From Agapanthus africanus (taxonomy: Eukaryota; Streptophyta; Magnoliopsida; Asparagales; Amaryllidaceae), in NCBI GenBank assembly GCA_030015575.1, contig CM057344.1, positions 595,828,410 through 595,892,409 on the forward strand: a stretch of DNA of 64,000 nucleotides, written 5' to 3'. Position 1 is the stretch's first letter, and every line of letters begins with the position of its first letter. Shown here in pieces: positions 41,786 to 53,865 of this stretch. The position numbers and the translations under genes are program-made. The notes below the pieces were generated by a model. That model did not search any database, was not told the origin of the DNA, and saw nothing but the letters and a program-made list of their open reading frames with translations.

Positions 41786-43834
41786 TGTTGGGGCCAAAAA
41801 TTACACCCCGGTTGACTAAGTCAAAGTCAAAGTCAACCCCAAGTCAGGTGGACCCAAGCCCAGGTCAAGTAGGCTTATGCCCAAGTCGATCCCCGCGGCC
41901 GGCCTCCTCCATGCCAAAATGAAATCATGTAATAAATAATTTTGATGTAATTTTTTATGCATGAATGTAAGCAAAATGGGCATAAAGCCAAATTTTTGTA
42001 AAGCCCATGGCTTATGTGCAAAAGAAATGAGCACATGAGGCATGGGATGGGCAGAATGCCATTTTGTAAAGCCCGAAGGGCTATATGTAAATGTGTAAGC
42101 CTATATAAGGCAACATGATGATGAATAAAGGATACAATTCATTCTCCCCAAAAACTAGGGTTTGTGTCTCCATCCTCTCTCTTCCAAGTTCTTCCTCTTC
42201 CTTTTCATTTTCTAATTAAATCAAGAGCTTAGCTCTTCTTTTTTTTTAAACTAAATAAAGTTTTACCATAAACCCACCTCCCAAAACTCCATCAAGAGAA
42301 GAAAAAGGGTCTCCTTTTTTATCATTCAAGATCTAAATCTTGGAGTTTCAAGAGAACCCATTTTGGGTTTCTTCTCAAAAGAGAAAGGAGAAAATCTTTT
42401 GGAGTTTAACTACACAAATAAAATTATTTTAGAGTTTAACTCTATAATAAAAACCTTTTTTTTTTGGAGTTTAAATCCGAATAAAACCGTTTTGAGAGTT
42501 TAACTCTAAATAATTTTTTTTGGAGTTTAACTCCATCAAAAAAATAAAATAAATAGAGTTAAACTCTTCCTCTCATGTGAGAGGGAGGCTCCCTCTCATG
42601 TGAGTGGGAGGCTCCCATTTTGGGAGCCCCTTTATTCCCACTCATGTGAAGGGGAGGCTCCCACTCATGTGAGTGGGAGGCTCCCATTTTGGGAACCCCC
42701 TTTTCTCCCTCTCAAATGAGAGAGGGAAGCTCCCACTCTTTTTAGGAGTTTAACTCCATTTAAAAAAAATTCTTTCGGAGTTTAACTCTATTTAAATTCT
42801 TTCGGAGTTCAACTCCAAAATAAAATAATTATTTTGGAGTTTAACTCCATTATAAAAATAAATTTTTTGGAGTTTAATTCTATTTAAAATTCTTTCGGAG
42901 TTTAACTCCACATTAAATTATTTTGGGAGCTCAACTCCATTTAAAATTCTTTTGGAGTATAACTCCACAATAAAAATCTTTTTGGAGTCGAACTCCATTT
43001 AAAAATCTTTTTGGAGTCGAACTCCACAATAAATATCATTTTGGAGTTTAACTCCGCAATAAAAATCTTTTTGGAGTTGAACTCCATTTAAAATCTATTT
43101 GGAGTTTAACTCAATTTAAAATTCTTTTGGAGTTTAACTCCACATTTAAAGTTTTTTTGGAGTTTAACTCCATTTAAAATATTCTTTTGGAGTTGAACTC
43201 CATGTAAAAAAAGTAACAATAATAAAAAAAAAATTAATTTGGAGCCCCCTCACGTGAGGGGGAGGCTCCCATTAAATGGGAGCCTTTCTCCCCCCATCAG
43301 GTGAGGGGGAGGCTCCCATTTTGTGGGAGCCTTACCCTCCTCCCTTCGTGAGGGGGAGGCTCCCACTAAATGGGAGCTTCTTTCCTCCCCTCACTCTTTC
43401 CTCCCTTCACGTGAGTGGGGGGAGCCCTTTTTTCTTTTTTCTTTTTTTTAAATCTTTTTATTTGAAAGAAAATAATAAATAAAATTTAAAAAAAACATTT
43501 CTCTCTATATTTTTTTACATATAAAAAATATATATGTCTCTTTTTTTACAAATGGAACAAAACAAAATGAACACGTCTCCATTGTAATATGTTAAAAAAA
43601 AAACACACACCAATGCATCGCATTGAGTTCGCATGACCAGTTTAACCCGTCAATCGGAGGTTCTCTCGCTCCAAAGATGATGGGTAAATAACGGCAGTTT
43701 AGTCCGCGGCTGCCGGAGATTCGGATCCCCACAATCAATAAACCCCACCCTACCCTAGGCAGGGGGAATCTGTAATGCGCCTGACAAGCGCGCGCGTATT
43801 CCCATCTCAATGGGGTGACGAAAAACACCCTACA
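41786..43834 (+). repeat. Element 3 3' LTR
   Basis: 2049 bp, TGTTGGGGCC start, ACACCCTACA end. The first 350 bp and last 220 bp match Element 2's LTRs (on the opposite strand); the middle is different. TATA box at 42102-42108. The transcribed part holds GGAGTTTAACTCC palindromes (42370-43205) and GGCTCCCA/TGGGAGCC hairpins (42580-42740 and 43240-43430) in place of the G-box array of Element 2. Confidence 0.85.
42370..43205 (+). repeat. Array of about 20 GGAGTTTAACTCC palindromes
   Basis: Short palindromes about every 28-30 bp outside the 42580-42740 hairpin block, with variants in the centre (TTCAA, TCGAA, TATAA, TTGAA) and a paired variant AGAGTTTAACTCT. Linkers are AT-rich. Confidence 0.85.
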
Positions 43835-43937
43835 CACGCGACACCGTTATTGGTTGCGGTTACTACGCACTCTAAAATAAAGAATAAATCAGTCGTGTAT
43901 CGTATTTACTTATTTTAGGAAGCAGGGCGTGACAAAG
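43835..43937 (+). other. Spacer, possible 3' end of a Gypsy-type LTR
   Basis: About 100 bp ending AGGGCGTGACA (43934), similar to the end of the Gypsy LTR at 14888. Too short to assign. Confidence 0.3.
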
Positions 43938-45275
43938 GTATTCCGTATAAATACAGAATACATCCCCGGTATACGTATCGCTACATATAAGCGTATCTGT
44001 ATAAAAATATGAATAGGCAAGAGAGAGAAAATGAATAGTGAACTTAATATTAGAATATATATATATATAGTATATAGATATAAATTATTAAATCAATACT
44101 TGATTTAATAATCCGGTTTAATCATAAACCGGCTAGTATTATCAACCGTCCGATTAAAGTCCGTGTAGCCAGTACACGTATTTAATCGGACCCCTGCACG
44201 TATCAATATAGGGCTTCTACATCATATCGTGTAAACTGGGAAAACCCTATGTGTGGGACTCTAAAGACTCGAAAATACGGTGGCAGTGATTTACTGGATA
44301 AATCCAAAACCACAAGCACGTCAGCGGCACTAGCTGTACGTAACGGCTACCCAGGTATCTACCGAAAGGGAGGTCGACAATCAAGTCCGTCCGTACCCTA
44401 CTGAGCCTGAATGTGACAGTCTCCGTACAGTCCAGTCTCTTCGTCTAAGAGTATCGCATACCGGGTTTAGAGGGTGGATAACATCAGACCCCTAATAACC
44501 CGATAAGTCGTGCCGGAGTCGAGCTCATCACCAACCGAAAGACTACTGAAATCTTATCAGTAAATCTCATCCACCGTGGCTACGGATTTATGGTGATGGC
44601 CAACCGAACACAGCGCGACATCAACTCCTAATACTAGGAGAGACGAATCCCTGACAATCGCTCACTGCCTCCATGTGGCTCGGGACTGTACCCAACTAAA
44701 ACCTGTTTGCATGGCTCCTTGAACCGTGGTAGGGTAGTAATTTAAGTACAGTAGGAACTCACACGAGACAAATAATGATCTCAAGTCGAAAGACTAAGCT
44801 GTACTCATGCCACAAGAGAACTGCTATCTGACGATAGGTATAATACCATCTAGAAGTTCTTGGCGAGTTCGTCCAGTGTAATCACCTCTAGTGGGCACCT
44901 GTATACTATCTTAGGTGACATAACACCAATAACTTGTGAGACCAGCCACCGTCCCTCGTCGGAGTCTAGAAATGTATACACTATTCTACTATGGAATATC
45001 GATACCCAGTCTTGATACTCTCTCGACTAGGGATATTTAAGGATGTGCTTATGGACTACCCAGCTCTCATGTATATGATCACCATCATAATGCTGGTAGT
45101 TAAGCAAGAATCCTACGGGCTTCATCATTATGTATTAGCGACACGTAATAATAAGTAAAATGTTACATATCAATGATAAAGACAAACTGGATAGTATACT
45201 ATTATTTCGAGTAAGACTGTTCTACCTATATAGGTCCTCCTTCAATTATCATATCGCCTACCTGTATAGCCAACA
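43938..45275 (-). repeat. Old Copia 3' LTR, truncated
   Basis: Matches 51812-53162. The first about 635 bp (plus-strand left end) are missing. Divergence from its partner is clearly higher than for the other LTR pairs. Confidence 0.85.
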
Positions 45276-45289
45276 ATCTCCCACTTGCA

Positions 45290-48200
45290 CTTAAGGCTAA
45301 TTATTGCGATATCGTATACCTACTGCTCGTGTGCTACCGAATACCCAACTTCTCTACTAATCGGTTTTGCAAACCGTGTTTGTGAAACATCCGTGTTCGA
45401 GAAATAGTCTCAATGAGTGGATACGCTACAATGTTCCAACTTCCTCTCTCTGTATCTTAACTTTGCCGATACCCCGCTTCCAGAATTTATCTGGATACTT
45501 GATGGGACTAAGTTCATAAGTGAACAACTTTATCCAACAAACTTCTTGGGCTGTATCCGCCGTTGAGTCATAACCAGCATCCTGCACCATGTCTACCTCA
45601 GTATCCCTATTGGAAGCCTATCCAATATACCGCTCCTCAAAAGTGGGTAAACTCAAAAACTTTGACAGCATCTCTATCATCCAGGTCATCTGGGAAGCTA
45701 GAACCAGTAACCGCCTACTAAAAAGGCTGCCATTACCACACGCCATGAACATCCTCTTATGTTATTCACTGCTTCCTTTTGTTTCTTCAGGATTGGATTA
45801 ATATCTGCTTACTACAACAAGTGCAAAAGCAAAATCTGGTTTTGTACATAACATCATATGATTGACTCAATTGGCTAAGAAAGTGATATGTCATCATGTA
45901 AGTCACTTTCCTCATTATTCTAGAAGACATCTCTTTAGAGAGGGTGGCTCCATTATCTGCGGGTGTACCACCACGCCAGGAGTCATCCATTCTAAACCAC
46001 TTTTAGAATGGTGTCTAAGTACCCGGATTAGGACACTTCCCAAATCTGGATCTAACGACATAGATCTAGTCACCAGAATTCCTGATATCTTATTCAGATC
46101 CTATATGGAGAAACATCTGTGACAACCAAAGTTTGACCGATTGTAGTATAAGAACATCATTTCCTATCCGGAGTATGTCATCTAAATACGAGGACAATAC
46201 TTCCTACATCCTTTTTACTAGGTTCATCTGTTATTTTTATGAAGTCAAACACCTTGAGTATCACATTAAAACAGATGATATGTCTCCGCTATGCCTATTT
46301 TAGTCTACAAATAGATATAAGCTACTTGCACACCTTACACTACTCCCACTGACTACGATGATCCTCTAGAAAAGTCATATACACGTGCACTTCCAAATTC
46401 TCATTTAGAAAGACATTATAATCATCCACCTAACAGATATCATAATTAAGAACAGCAGCAGTGCCAAGTCATATCCGTATGTACATCAGTGTATACACTG
46501 AAGTAAAAGTCTCATCATAATCCACACCGGGTATTTGATGAAAAACCCTTTACTACAGTTCTAGCCTTGTTAGGTTACCACCTTTCCACCTGAACTAATC
46601 TCGAAAATTTTACTTGCTCCTAGGTTTTACCCTTTCAGGAGCACCCAGAAAATTCCATAATTTGTTGAAGTGCGTGAAATCCAACTTTGATATATAACAT
46701 CTGGTCACTTGGAAGTTACCACTTCCTATGACCTGCTGATTACTAGTAGGGCCATTATAATCATGATGCTGACCTCTCTGTCATCGTCTATGAGAAACTA
46801 AAGTATCTCTCGGGTGACTAATGTTACCTACTAAAATTTGCGGAGTGGCTAAGGTTTTTCAGTTCCAATTGAATCTTCAGGTTTTATTAAATTTTCAGTA
46901 ACCGTTTATGGTTCTGCACTCATTTCTAGTTTTACCATACTAACTCTAGTTTGTTTTGAAAAAAGATTCCTTTTAAAAAGGTGGTGAGTCAAGAACAATA
47001 TAACTATCGATCTTGAAAATGGTAGAAGCAAAGCCCTAGTAAATGCTTGGGATAAACCACAAACTACCATTATCGAAACATGCCTTGAGTTTGTTCGGAT
47101 TCTGCTTTTAAACAAACACCGAATAACTCTATATTTTAACAACCTCAAGATATGCAACCATTCTATATTCATATAGAATCAAAGGCACTAATTTAGATGG
47201 AACCAGATTCAAAAGTTATGCAGCCGTTGCCAGTGTATATCCCAAAAGGAAAAAGGTCATACAACATCACTCATCATGGAGCACATCCACGGATGAGTAA
47301 CATTTGAGAGAACCAAGTTATCAATATTACTACGATAGAATACCTAGCATAAGTATATACAAGTTCGATCATTTCGAAGAATCTTGATACTTCCAACGTA
47401 TGGTTCTCTACTTTTTTCTTACCTATAAACTTCTCAAAATTTTTGGACCTTGCATTTCAATGAATGCGTGTCTAAAACCAGAGAACTCGTATGTAAACTT
47501 GAATGAAGAATGAGTACCGACCCCTTATCCTTAAGGACATTGGATAACATACATTACAATGTATAAGTCTCAAAAGTATACTAAATCAAATTCCGTGTGT
47601 TGTAAGTTGAAAACTGTATTCTTGTTAAGAATGTCTACACCGTTATTCAATGCACCTTAGATTATCCTCAACTGATAAAGATAAATGTTTAGAACACAAT
47701 TTTTAAAAAGTTATATCTCACTTTATAAAATAAAGATACATATATATCATTTTAAAAATTGGTGCAAAACAACAGTTATTCACAATCAAATATTTGTCGC
47801 AAAACCAGATGATTTAATCCAATATCGCCAATTACTACGAATTCCCATATTGAGGATCAAATCGCCCATTTCCCAATATTTTACTCCTACTCAGTATCTG
47901 TAACGTCATACAGATGTGAGATTCTAATCTAGTATATACATACCCTGGAGTCAGAATCAATTGGAAAAACAATTTTCAATTATAACATCCCAGAAATTCT
48001 GAAAGATAAATGTTTCAAGGGGTGGCTGGTTATTCCTAGTAATGCCTCTTCCACTATCCAGATTCATGATAGTAGTCGCTATTTGCTTTGCCCTCACTCC
48101 AACCTTTTATATGTCTCAATATCTTACCTTCTGTACACCATACTTAGACTAGTTGGCTTTCTTCCTTCCCTACTTTTTGGCACCAGCCTAAAGTTTAGAA

Positions 48201-48535
48201 GAAGACTATCCAATAAGCGTAATAGGTGTACTCTCCTAATATAAAGAGCTCTTGCAACCTGAGAGAAGGTAAAGGAAAGATACAACCGAATAATCCTATT
48301 CAATTTCTTCAGAACCAGTGGCCATTCTCGACTGAAATAATTTTTTCGAGTTCATATGTAACTATACGATGGCCTTTCTAAGCAATATGGATCATCGTAG
48401 TGATACAGAGTGTTTTGGTGAAATGCAAAGGGAACGTAGAAGTAGCATGGATATATGCGATTTTGTCGTGAATCATGACAATCCAAATCCAAAGTCTGTA
48501 AAAAGGTTCGGTTAACTTGGTTAATGAGTTTTAGT
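45290..48535 (-). pseudogene. Decayed Copia pol
   Basis: Collinear with the pol at 56091-59330. Clear matches include the RNase H region (45900-46020 against about 56805-56910), the RT start, and the integrase region (47080-47280 against about 57960-58210). Reading frames are broken throughout, so no protein can be made. Confidence 0.8.
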
Positions 48536-51176
48536 TTAAGGTAAGTCATGAGTCACTGCCAGAGAGAGAAAAGAAACACTCAGTATGCACTCTATCGAGA
48601 TTAGATTGGTTAATCACTTTATCCAATCAAGATGGCTCCTACTGTATCCTTGAATTCTCTTTCAAACCCTAAAAGGAGAACTGGTTGGGATCATGTACAC
48701 CTTACAAGTTTGCTAACCGTTCAGCCAAATCAGTGTTGGTATTCCGAGGGAGGTCCCCCGTGCTTTCGCACGGACCTAATTTAATAACCCTGTTTCCGCA
48801 AAGGCGTAACCGCGTTAACACTTTCTAGACACTTAATAGGTTAGCAAATTATGAAGTGAGAATCTCTCGAGGAGTAATACCTACTCATCGGTGTGAATCG
48901 GGAACCAACTAATATTGTGTGATAATTTTGACGGAAGCCGACCAAAATTACCACACTACAAAAGATATGCACAAACTTGGCAAGTTTCCCTTATATTTGA
49001 AACCCCTGATATGGTTTTTGCCCCTAAGACTCAAGTGACCTTGACATGGTCAACATATTAAAAGGTCCTGGTCAAGTTCAACCCGTCATTATTTTGATTG
49101 CATTAAACCCACCAGCATAACCCTTGACATAGTCAAAATGGTTACACGACTGACCTAACCAATCGCATCGCATGCTACAAACAAGCAACACTTAGCTACC
49201 GTACACCATGTTTTGACACAGTCAAAATACGTAGCACAAATACTAGACACTACTCGTAGGAAATGATGGAGGGCTACGACTGGTTTTTGACAAAAACCTT
49301 TAACTTAATGAACTTAATATTGTTGAAGGAACTCAAGTGGCTTAGAAAAGGAGTGGTTTATGCTCCGATTTTAAAACAATTGGTTTTGAAGAAAACCGAG
49401 TGTCATAGTAATATAAACTCTTACTTAAGAGCGAACTCCCCATGAAGGGATCAAGGTTTTTTCCTCATTGAATGAGGTGAAGGATATTCCTAACCGAATA
49501 CCACTATGCAAAACAAAAGAATAAGACTGTAGTTTTTAAAATTGGTTCCGACAACATCATTTATGTTTGTTTTCCTTGCATATAATGCAGTCCCATCATT
49601 ACAAGTTTCTAAGCCACCCCAGAAACAACCAAAATAGCATGCTTTTATATGCCATCCGTATTCGCCATGGGGTCTCGGGTCTTCACCGTAAGGTTATTTA
49701 ACTTACGGCAGGGCAGGGACAAGGCTAGCGCGGACACAAAACATATAGAAATATCTACTATATATATATATACATATTTATCAATGCAGGAAAGTAATAA
49801 TCATCACAGGCAGATAATAACCATCACAGGCATGCAGACAATAATATGGAATAGCGGATAAATTAGGAGCCTCGCGTTTCATCTGAGCCGCAAATGAGAC
49901 ACGACATTCCCTGGTCGTGTGGATAGCCTGTACAATATCGATCCTAGACCCCTGCGAATGCGACAAACCATTTGCCAATTCTAAAAATTGGGTAACCCAC
50001 CATCAATACCATGAGTCGGTCACCCGTCGCTTTCTAGAATCCGGAAACTTGGGCACTCCTTCGTGGGTTGATCCTATAACCCATGCAAGTGCGGCGAGCA
50101 ACCCGCCAATTCTAGAGCGAGGCGGCCCAGTCTCAAGCACTATGAAACGACCACCTACCGCACTCTAGAACCCGGCTACTCGAGCACTTCTCATGGGTTA
50201 ATCCTACTACAGAAATGAAATATATACAAGGGTGACAACGACCGCATCCTGGCCGAGCCCCAATAAAAGAATATGCATAATACGGAAACGGCGGCCACAA
50301 GTTGGAGCTCATCCCGAACAAATGGATACAACATTATAAATCAAAACTGTACAATCAAATCACACGGGGGGCTATCTGTTATGACAATCCGTCTAAACCA
50401 TAACAAGAGATATATATACAATAGAACAAGCAACACCACAATATGTGCAACCCCGTCTAATCGAACATATAACAATTAGACGATATTAAACAACACATAC
50501 AAAAAAAAATATGGAAACCATGACCATAGAATTCATCACAAGTGAAGCACACACTCGAAATTCCAAACGACGAAAATCAAGTGCACCCGACGCTCAAAAA
50601 TCCATCATTTTGATCACCCTAAGCCCACCGGGAACTCCCCAGGGGACCCCCGATCCCTACCGCGGGTCTTGATTCGAACCAAGACCTCACGGGGATCGGA
50701 TACATCGCAAAACAATGGATTTTGGACAGCCACATCAAAGCTGAATTCAGCCAACCAAAACAGCAACAAATTTTCGAAAAACGTCTTTGAAAAAGAGTTC
50801 CCGAGAACCTACAGGCCACCTTCAATACCCTACGGATTCCCCGTTCCAAAACGAGAGCTCCGGGCATCGATTACACGCAAGGAAACACATTTTTGTCGCT
50901 GAAATCCATTGTTGTCCAAACAGTTTTCAACTCTGAAAAAACGGCCGCTTGCTTCAAAATAGTTTTGAAAAATGGCTTCCCGAGACTTCACGGGTCGAAG
51001 GCCCCTTACAGAGTTCACTTTCCAAAAAAGAGCTCTGGGGATCGAATAGAAGTGAAAAAACAAAAAAAAATGCGGCTGCATTTTTCAGGAAAAAAAACTG
51101 CGATTTTCGAAAATGTTTTGTGATGAAGTCTAACGTCGCGAAAACTAGTTTAACATATGATTGGCTCTAATACCAT
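48536..51176 (-). other. Long non-coding leader of the old Copia element
   Basis: No gag domain found. Collinear with 59331-62119 in several blocks: a pyrimidine tract plus AG just before pol (48553-48575), a GTGCTTTCGCACGGACCTAA block (48760) and a GCCATCCGTATTCGCC block (49650). Primer site at 51164-51175. Confidence 0.65.
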
Positions 51177-53162
51177 TTAAAAGTTCCTAGTGTCCTTGGC
51201 GCTAAAACTGCGGCCGATGCGGAATCGAAAAACAAAAAATTTACGGGGAGCATTAGAAACTAATCCCTAGTAATCTTTCCAAATACTAAATTAGCAACTA
51301 AATATGCAAAGTTTATAGAGACTACAAACTTTGTCGCGTGTCCACCCAATCGTAGAAGACCCCTCAAAGCTCCTCTTAGGCCGTTGGGAACAAGCTTGAG
51401 AGACGGCCGCCCTTGCCGAAGATGATCCATCCGAGAAAACCGATCCAAGCTCCAGCTTCATCTTGTGAAGCAACCGACGCTCCAAGCTTTCTAGAAATGA
51501 AGTGTGGGGATGTAGAAAATTTTCACTCTTAAAAATCTCTCTTTTGATCACTCAATAGAGTGAAGAAGAAGGAGGAATAGGAATATGAAGAGCAAGAGCT
51601 TTCATAATGAAAAAATGGCTAAGTGTTTGAATGAATGAGAGAATGGCTTCATTTTATTTTCAACCATCCAAAAAAAATATGCAACCATGCTTGAATAAGC
51701 TATTGAAGTCCATCCCTCTCTACATGCCACACTTTCCACCTCACCTCCACCTTATTTCCTTGAATATTCATAAATGAATATTCACAAATGAGCTGTTCTC
51801 CTTCTAGAAGATATTCCGTATAAATACGGAATACATCCCCCGGTATACGTATCACTACATATATGCATATCCGTATAAAAATACAAATAGCCAAGATAGA
51901 GAAAATGAATTGTGAACATAATACTAATATATATATATATAAATTATTAAATCAATACTTGACTTAATAATCTGGTTTAATCTTAAGCCGGCTAGTATTA
52001 TCAACCGTCCGATTAAAGTCCGTGTAGCCGGTATAAGTATTTAATCGGACCCCTGCACGTATCAATATACGGCCTCTACATCATATCGCCTGAACCGGGA
52101 AAACTCTCTGTGTGGGACTCTAGAGACTCGACAATACGTTGGCAGTGATTTACTGGATAAATCCAAAACCACAAGTACGTTAGCGGCACTAGCTGTACGT
52201 AATGGCTACCAGGTATCTGCCGAAAGGGAGGTCAACAATCAAGTTCGTCCGTACCCTACTCAGCCTAAATGTGACAATCTCCGTACAGTATGGTCTCTTC
52301 ATCTAAGAATATCGCATACCGGGTCTAGGGAGTGGATAACGTCAGACCCCTAATAATCCGATAAGTCATGCCGGAGTCAAGCTCATCATTAACCGAGAGA
52401 CTACTAAGCTCCTATCAGTAAATCTCATCCACCGTGGCCACGGATTTATGGTGATGGCTAACCGAACATATCACGACATCGACTCCTAATACCAGGAGAG
52501 ATGAATCCTTGACAATTACTCACTGCCTCCATGTGGCTCGGGACCGTACCCAACTAAAACCTGTTTGCACGACTCTTTTGAGCCATGGTAGGGTAGTAAT
52601 CTAAGGACAATGTGAACTCACATAAGACAAATGACGATCTCAGGTCGAAGGACTAACCTATACTCATGCCACTAGAGAACTTATATCTGACTATAGGTAT
52701 AATACCATCTAGAAGTTATCGGCGTGTCCGTCCAGTGTACTTTCCTCCAATGAGCACCTGTATACTATCTTAGGTGACATAACACCAATGGTTTGTGAGA
52801 CCGGCCACCGCCCCTCGTCGGAGTCTAGAAACATATACACTAGTTTACTATGGAATGTCGATTTCCAGTCTCGATACTCCCTCGACTAGGAACATTTAAG
52901 GATGTGCTTATGGACTACCCAACTCTCACGTATATGATTTCCATCATAATGCTGGTAGTCAAGCAAGAATCCTACGGGCTTTATCATTATGTATTAGTGA
53001 CATATAATAACAAGTAAAACGTATACACATCAATAATAAAGACAAACCAGATAACATACTATCATTTCGAGTAAGACTGTTCTGCTTGTATAGGTCCTCC
53101 TTCAATTATCATATCGCCTGCCTGCAATTACCATAATTGCCTTGAGGGCACTATAGCCAACA
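51177..53162 (-). repeat. Old Copia 5' LTR
   Basis: 1986 bp. The expected TG start reads TT (TTAAAAGTTCCTAGTG), probably mutated. Ends CCAACA. Abuts MULE coding sequence at 53163. Confidence 0.8.
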
Positions 53163-53865
53163 AAGACCATCAAGCTTCAGTGCAAGGCCTTGAAACTGCA
53201 GTGCCAGACACTCAAACTTTAGTGCATGCCTCTCAAAGTGCAATGCTAGACACTCAAACTTCAGTGGAAGCCCCTTTAAGTGCAATGCAAGCCCCTCAAA
53301 CTTCAAGACAAGCTATTGAAGATCCTCAGGCTTCAATACATTAGGCTATTGGTAAGAGAAGAAAAAGAAGATCAAGTACAAGAGCAACTGATGGTCTAAC
53401 CAGAGCTGAGAAGAAGAAACATAGAGCGGTTTTGAATGAGGAATTGCATTATGTGGATATGGAAGATGAAGAACATAAGGATGAAGAGTTGGTTGAAGAT
53501 GATGAAGATGATTGCTATTCTGAGGATAACTACCATGATCTTCCTGACAGTGATGATGATTGGATTGATTATGATGAAGTTGAGAATGTAGATAATTGTC
53601 AGAGTTTTGAAGGGGTAATATGGAATGTCAATAAGGATGATTCTATAACAGAAGTAGGAAGGAGATTTAAGAATAAGAAAGGGTTCAGAATGAGTATAAA
53701 ACAACATTCAATTAAACAAATTTTTCAAGCAAAGTATGCGATAAATGATGGAACAAGATGGGTTGTGGTTTGTAGTGCAAAGAAGTGTCCATGGAGGATC
53801 AGAACTTATCAGTGGAGACGTGACAAAACGACAGTGGAGATCACTAAAATGAATCCCAAACATTC
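53163..53865 (+). pseudogene. MULE (Mutator-like) transposase N-terminal fragment
   Basis: An open plus-strand frame begins at the old Copia LTR edge with Gln/Ala/Ser-rich repeats (LDTQTSVEAPLSAMQAPQTS). It has one TAG near 53343 (CAG to TAG would explain it), then GKRRKRRSSTRATDG, a long acidic stretch (about 53460-53620), and a MuDR-type DNA-binding domain: EVGRRFKNKKGFRMSIKQH, KYAINDGTRWVVVCSAKKCP and WRIRTYQWRRDK. The pattern F..k..F..ai..y, then C...CPWRI, is that of MuDR-family transposases. The young Copia element cuts the frame at 53866 just before the expected His of the zinc motif. The rest of the gene would lie beyond 64000. The left part is cut by the old Copia element. Confidence 0.75.

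Larger units (their letters stand above)
31495..43834 (+). mobile_element. Element 3: 5'-truncated relative of Elements 1 and 2, hosting Element 2
   Basis: 31495-31795 and 39580-43834 form one element once Element 2 is removed. The join falls inside a TCGCT box (GATGAGTCGCTCCT, then GATACCATATTCCAG). The right end is an LTR (41786-43834) preceded by the tract TTGATGGGGGCACTT. No matching LTR, primer site or gag lies at the left, where the element starts abruptly in the TAAACTGG repeat. The interior is non-coding: TCGCT boxes, a hairpin array, 30-bp units and 48-, 116- and 212-bp repeats. It is non-autonomous and now immobile. Confidence 0.75.
43938..53162 (-). mobile_element. Old, decayed Copia element
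   Basis: LTR sequence at 43938-45275 (truncated) and 51177-53162 bracket an interior that aligns along its length with the younger Copia element (56071-62119) but is full of stops and indels. Both LTRs end AGCCAACA on the plus strand. The left one is followed by ATCTCCCACTTGCAC, the complement of a polypurine tract like that at 56071. The primer site is present as GCTCTAATACCA. Confidence 0.85.
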
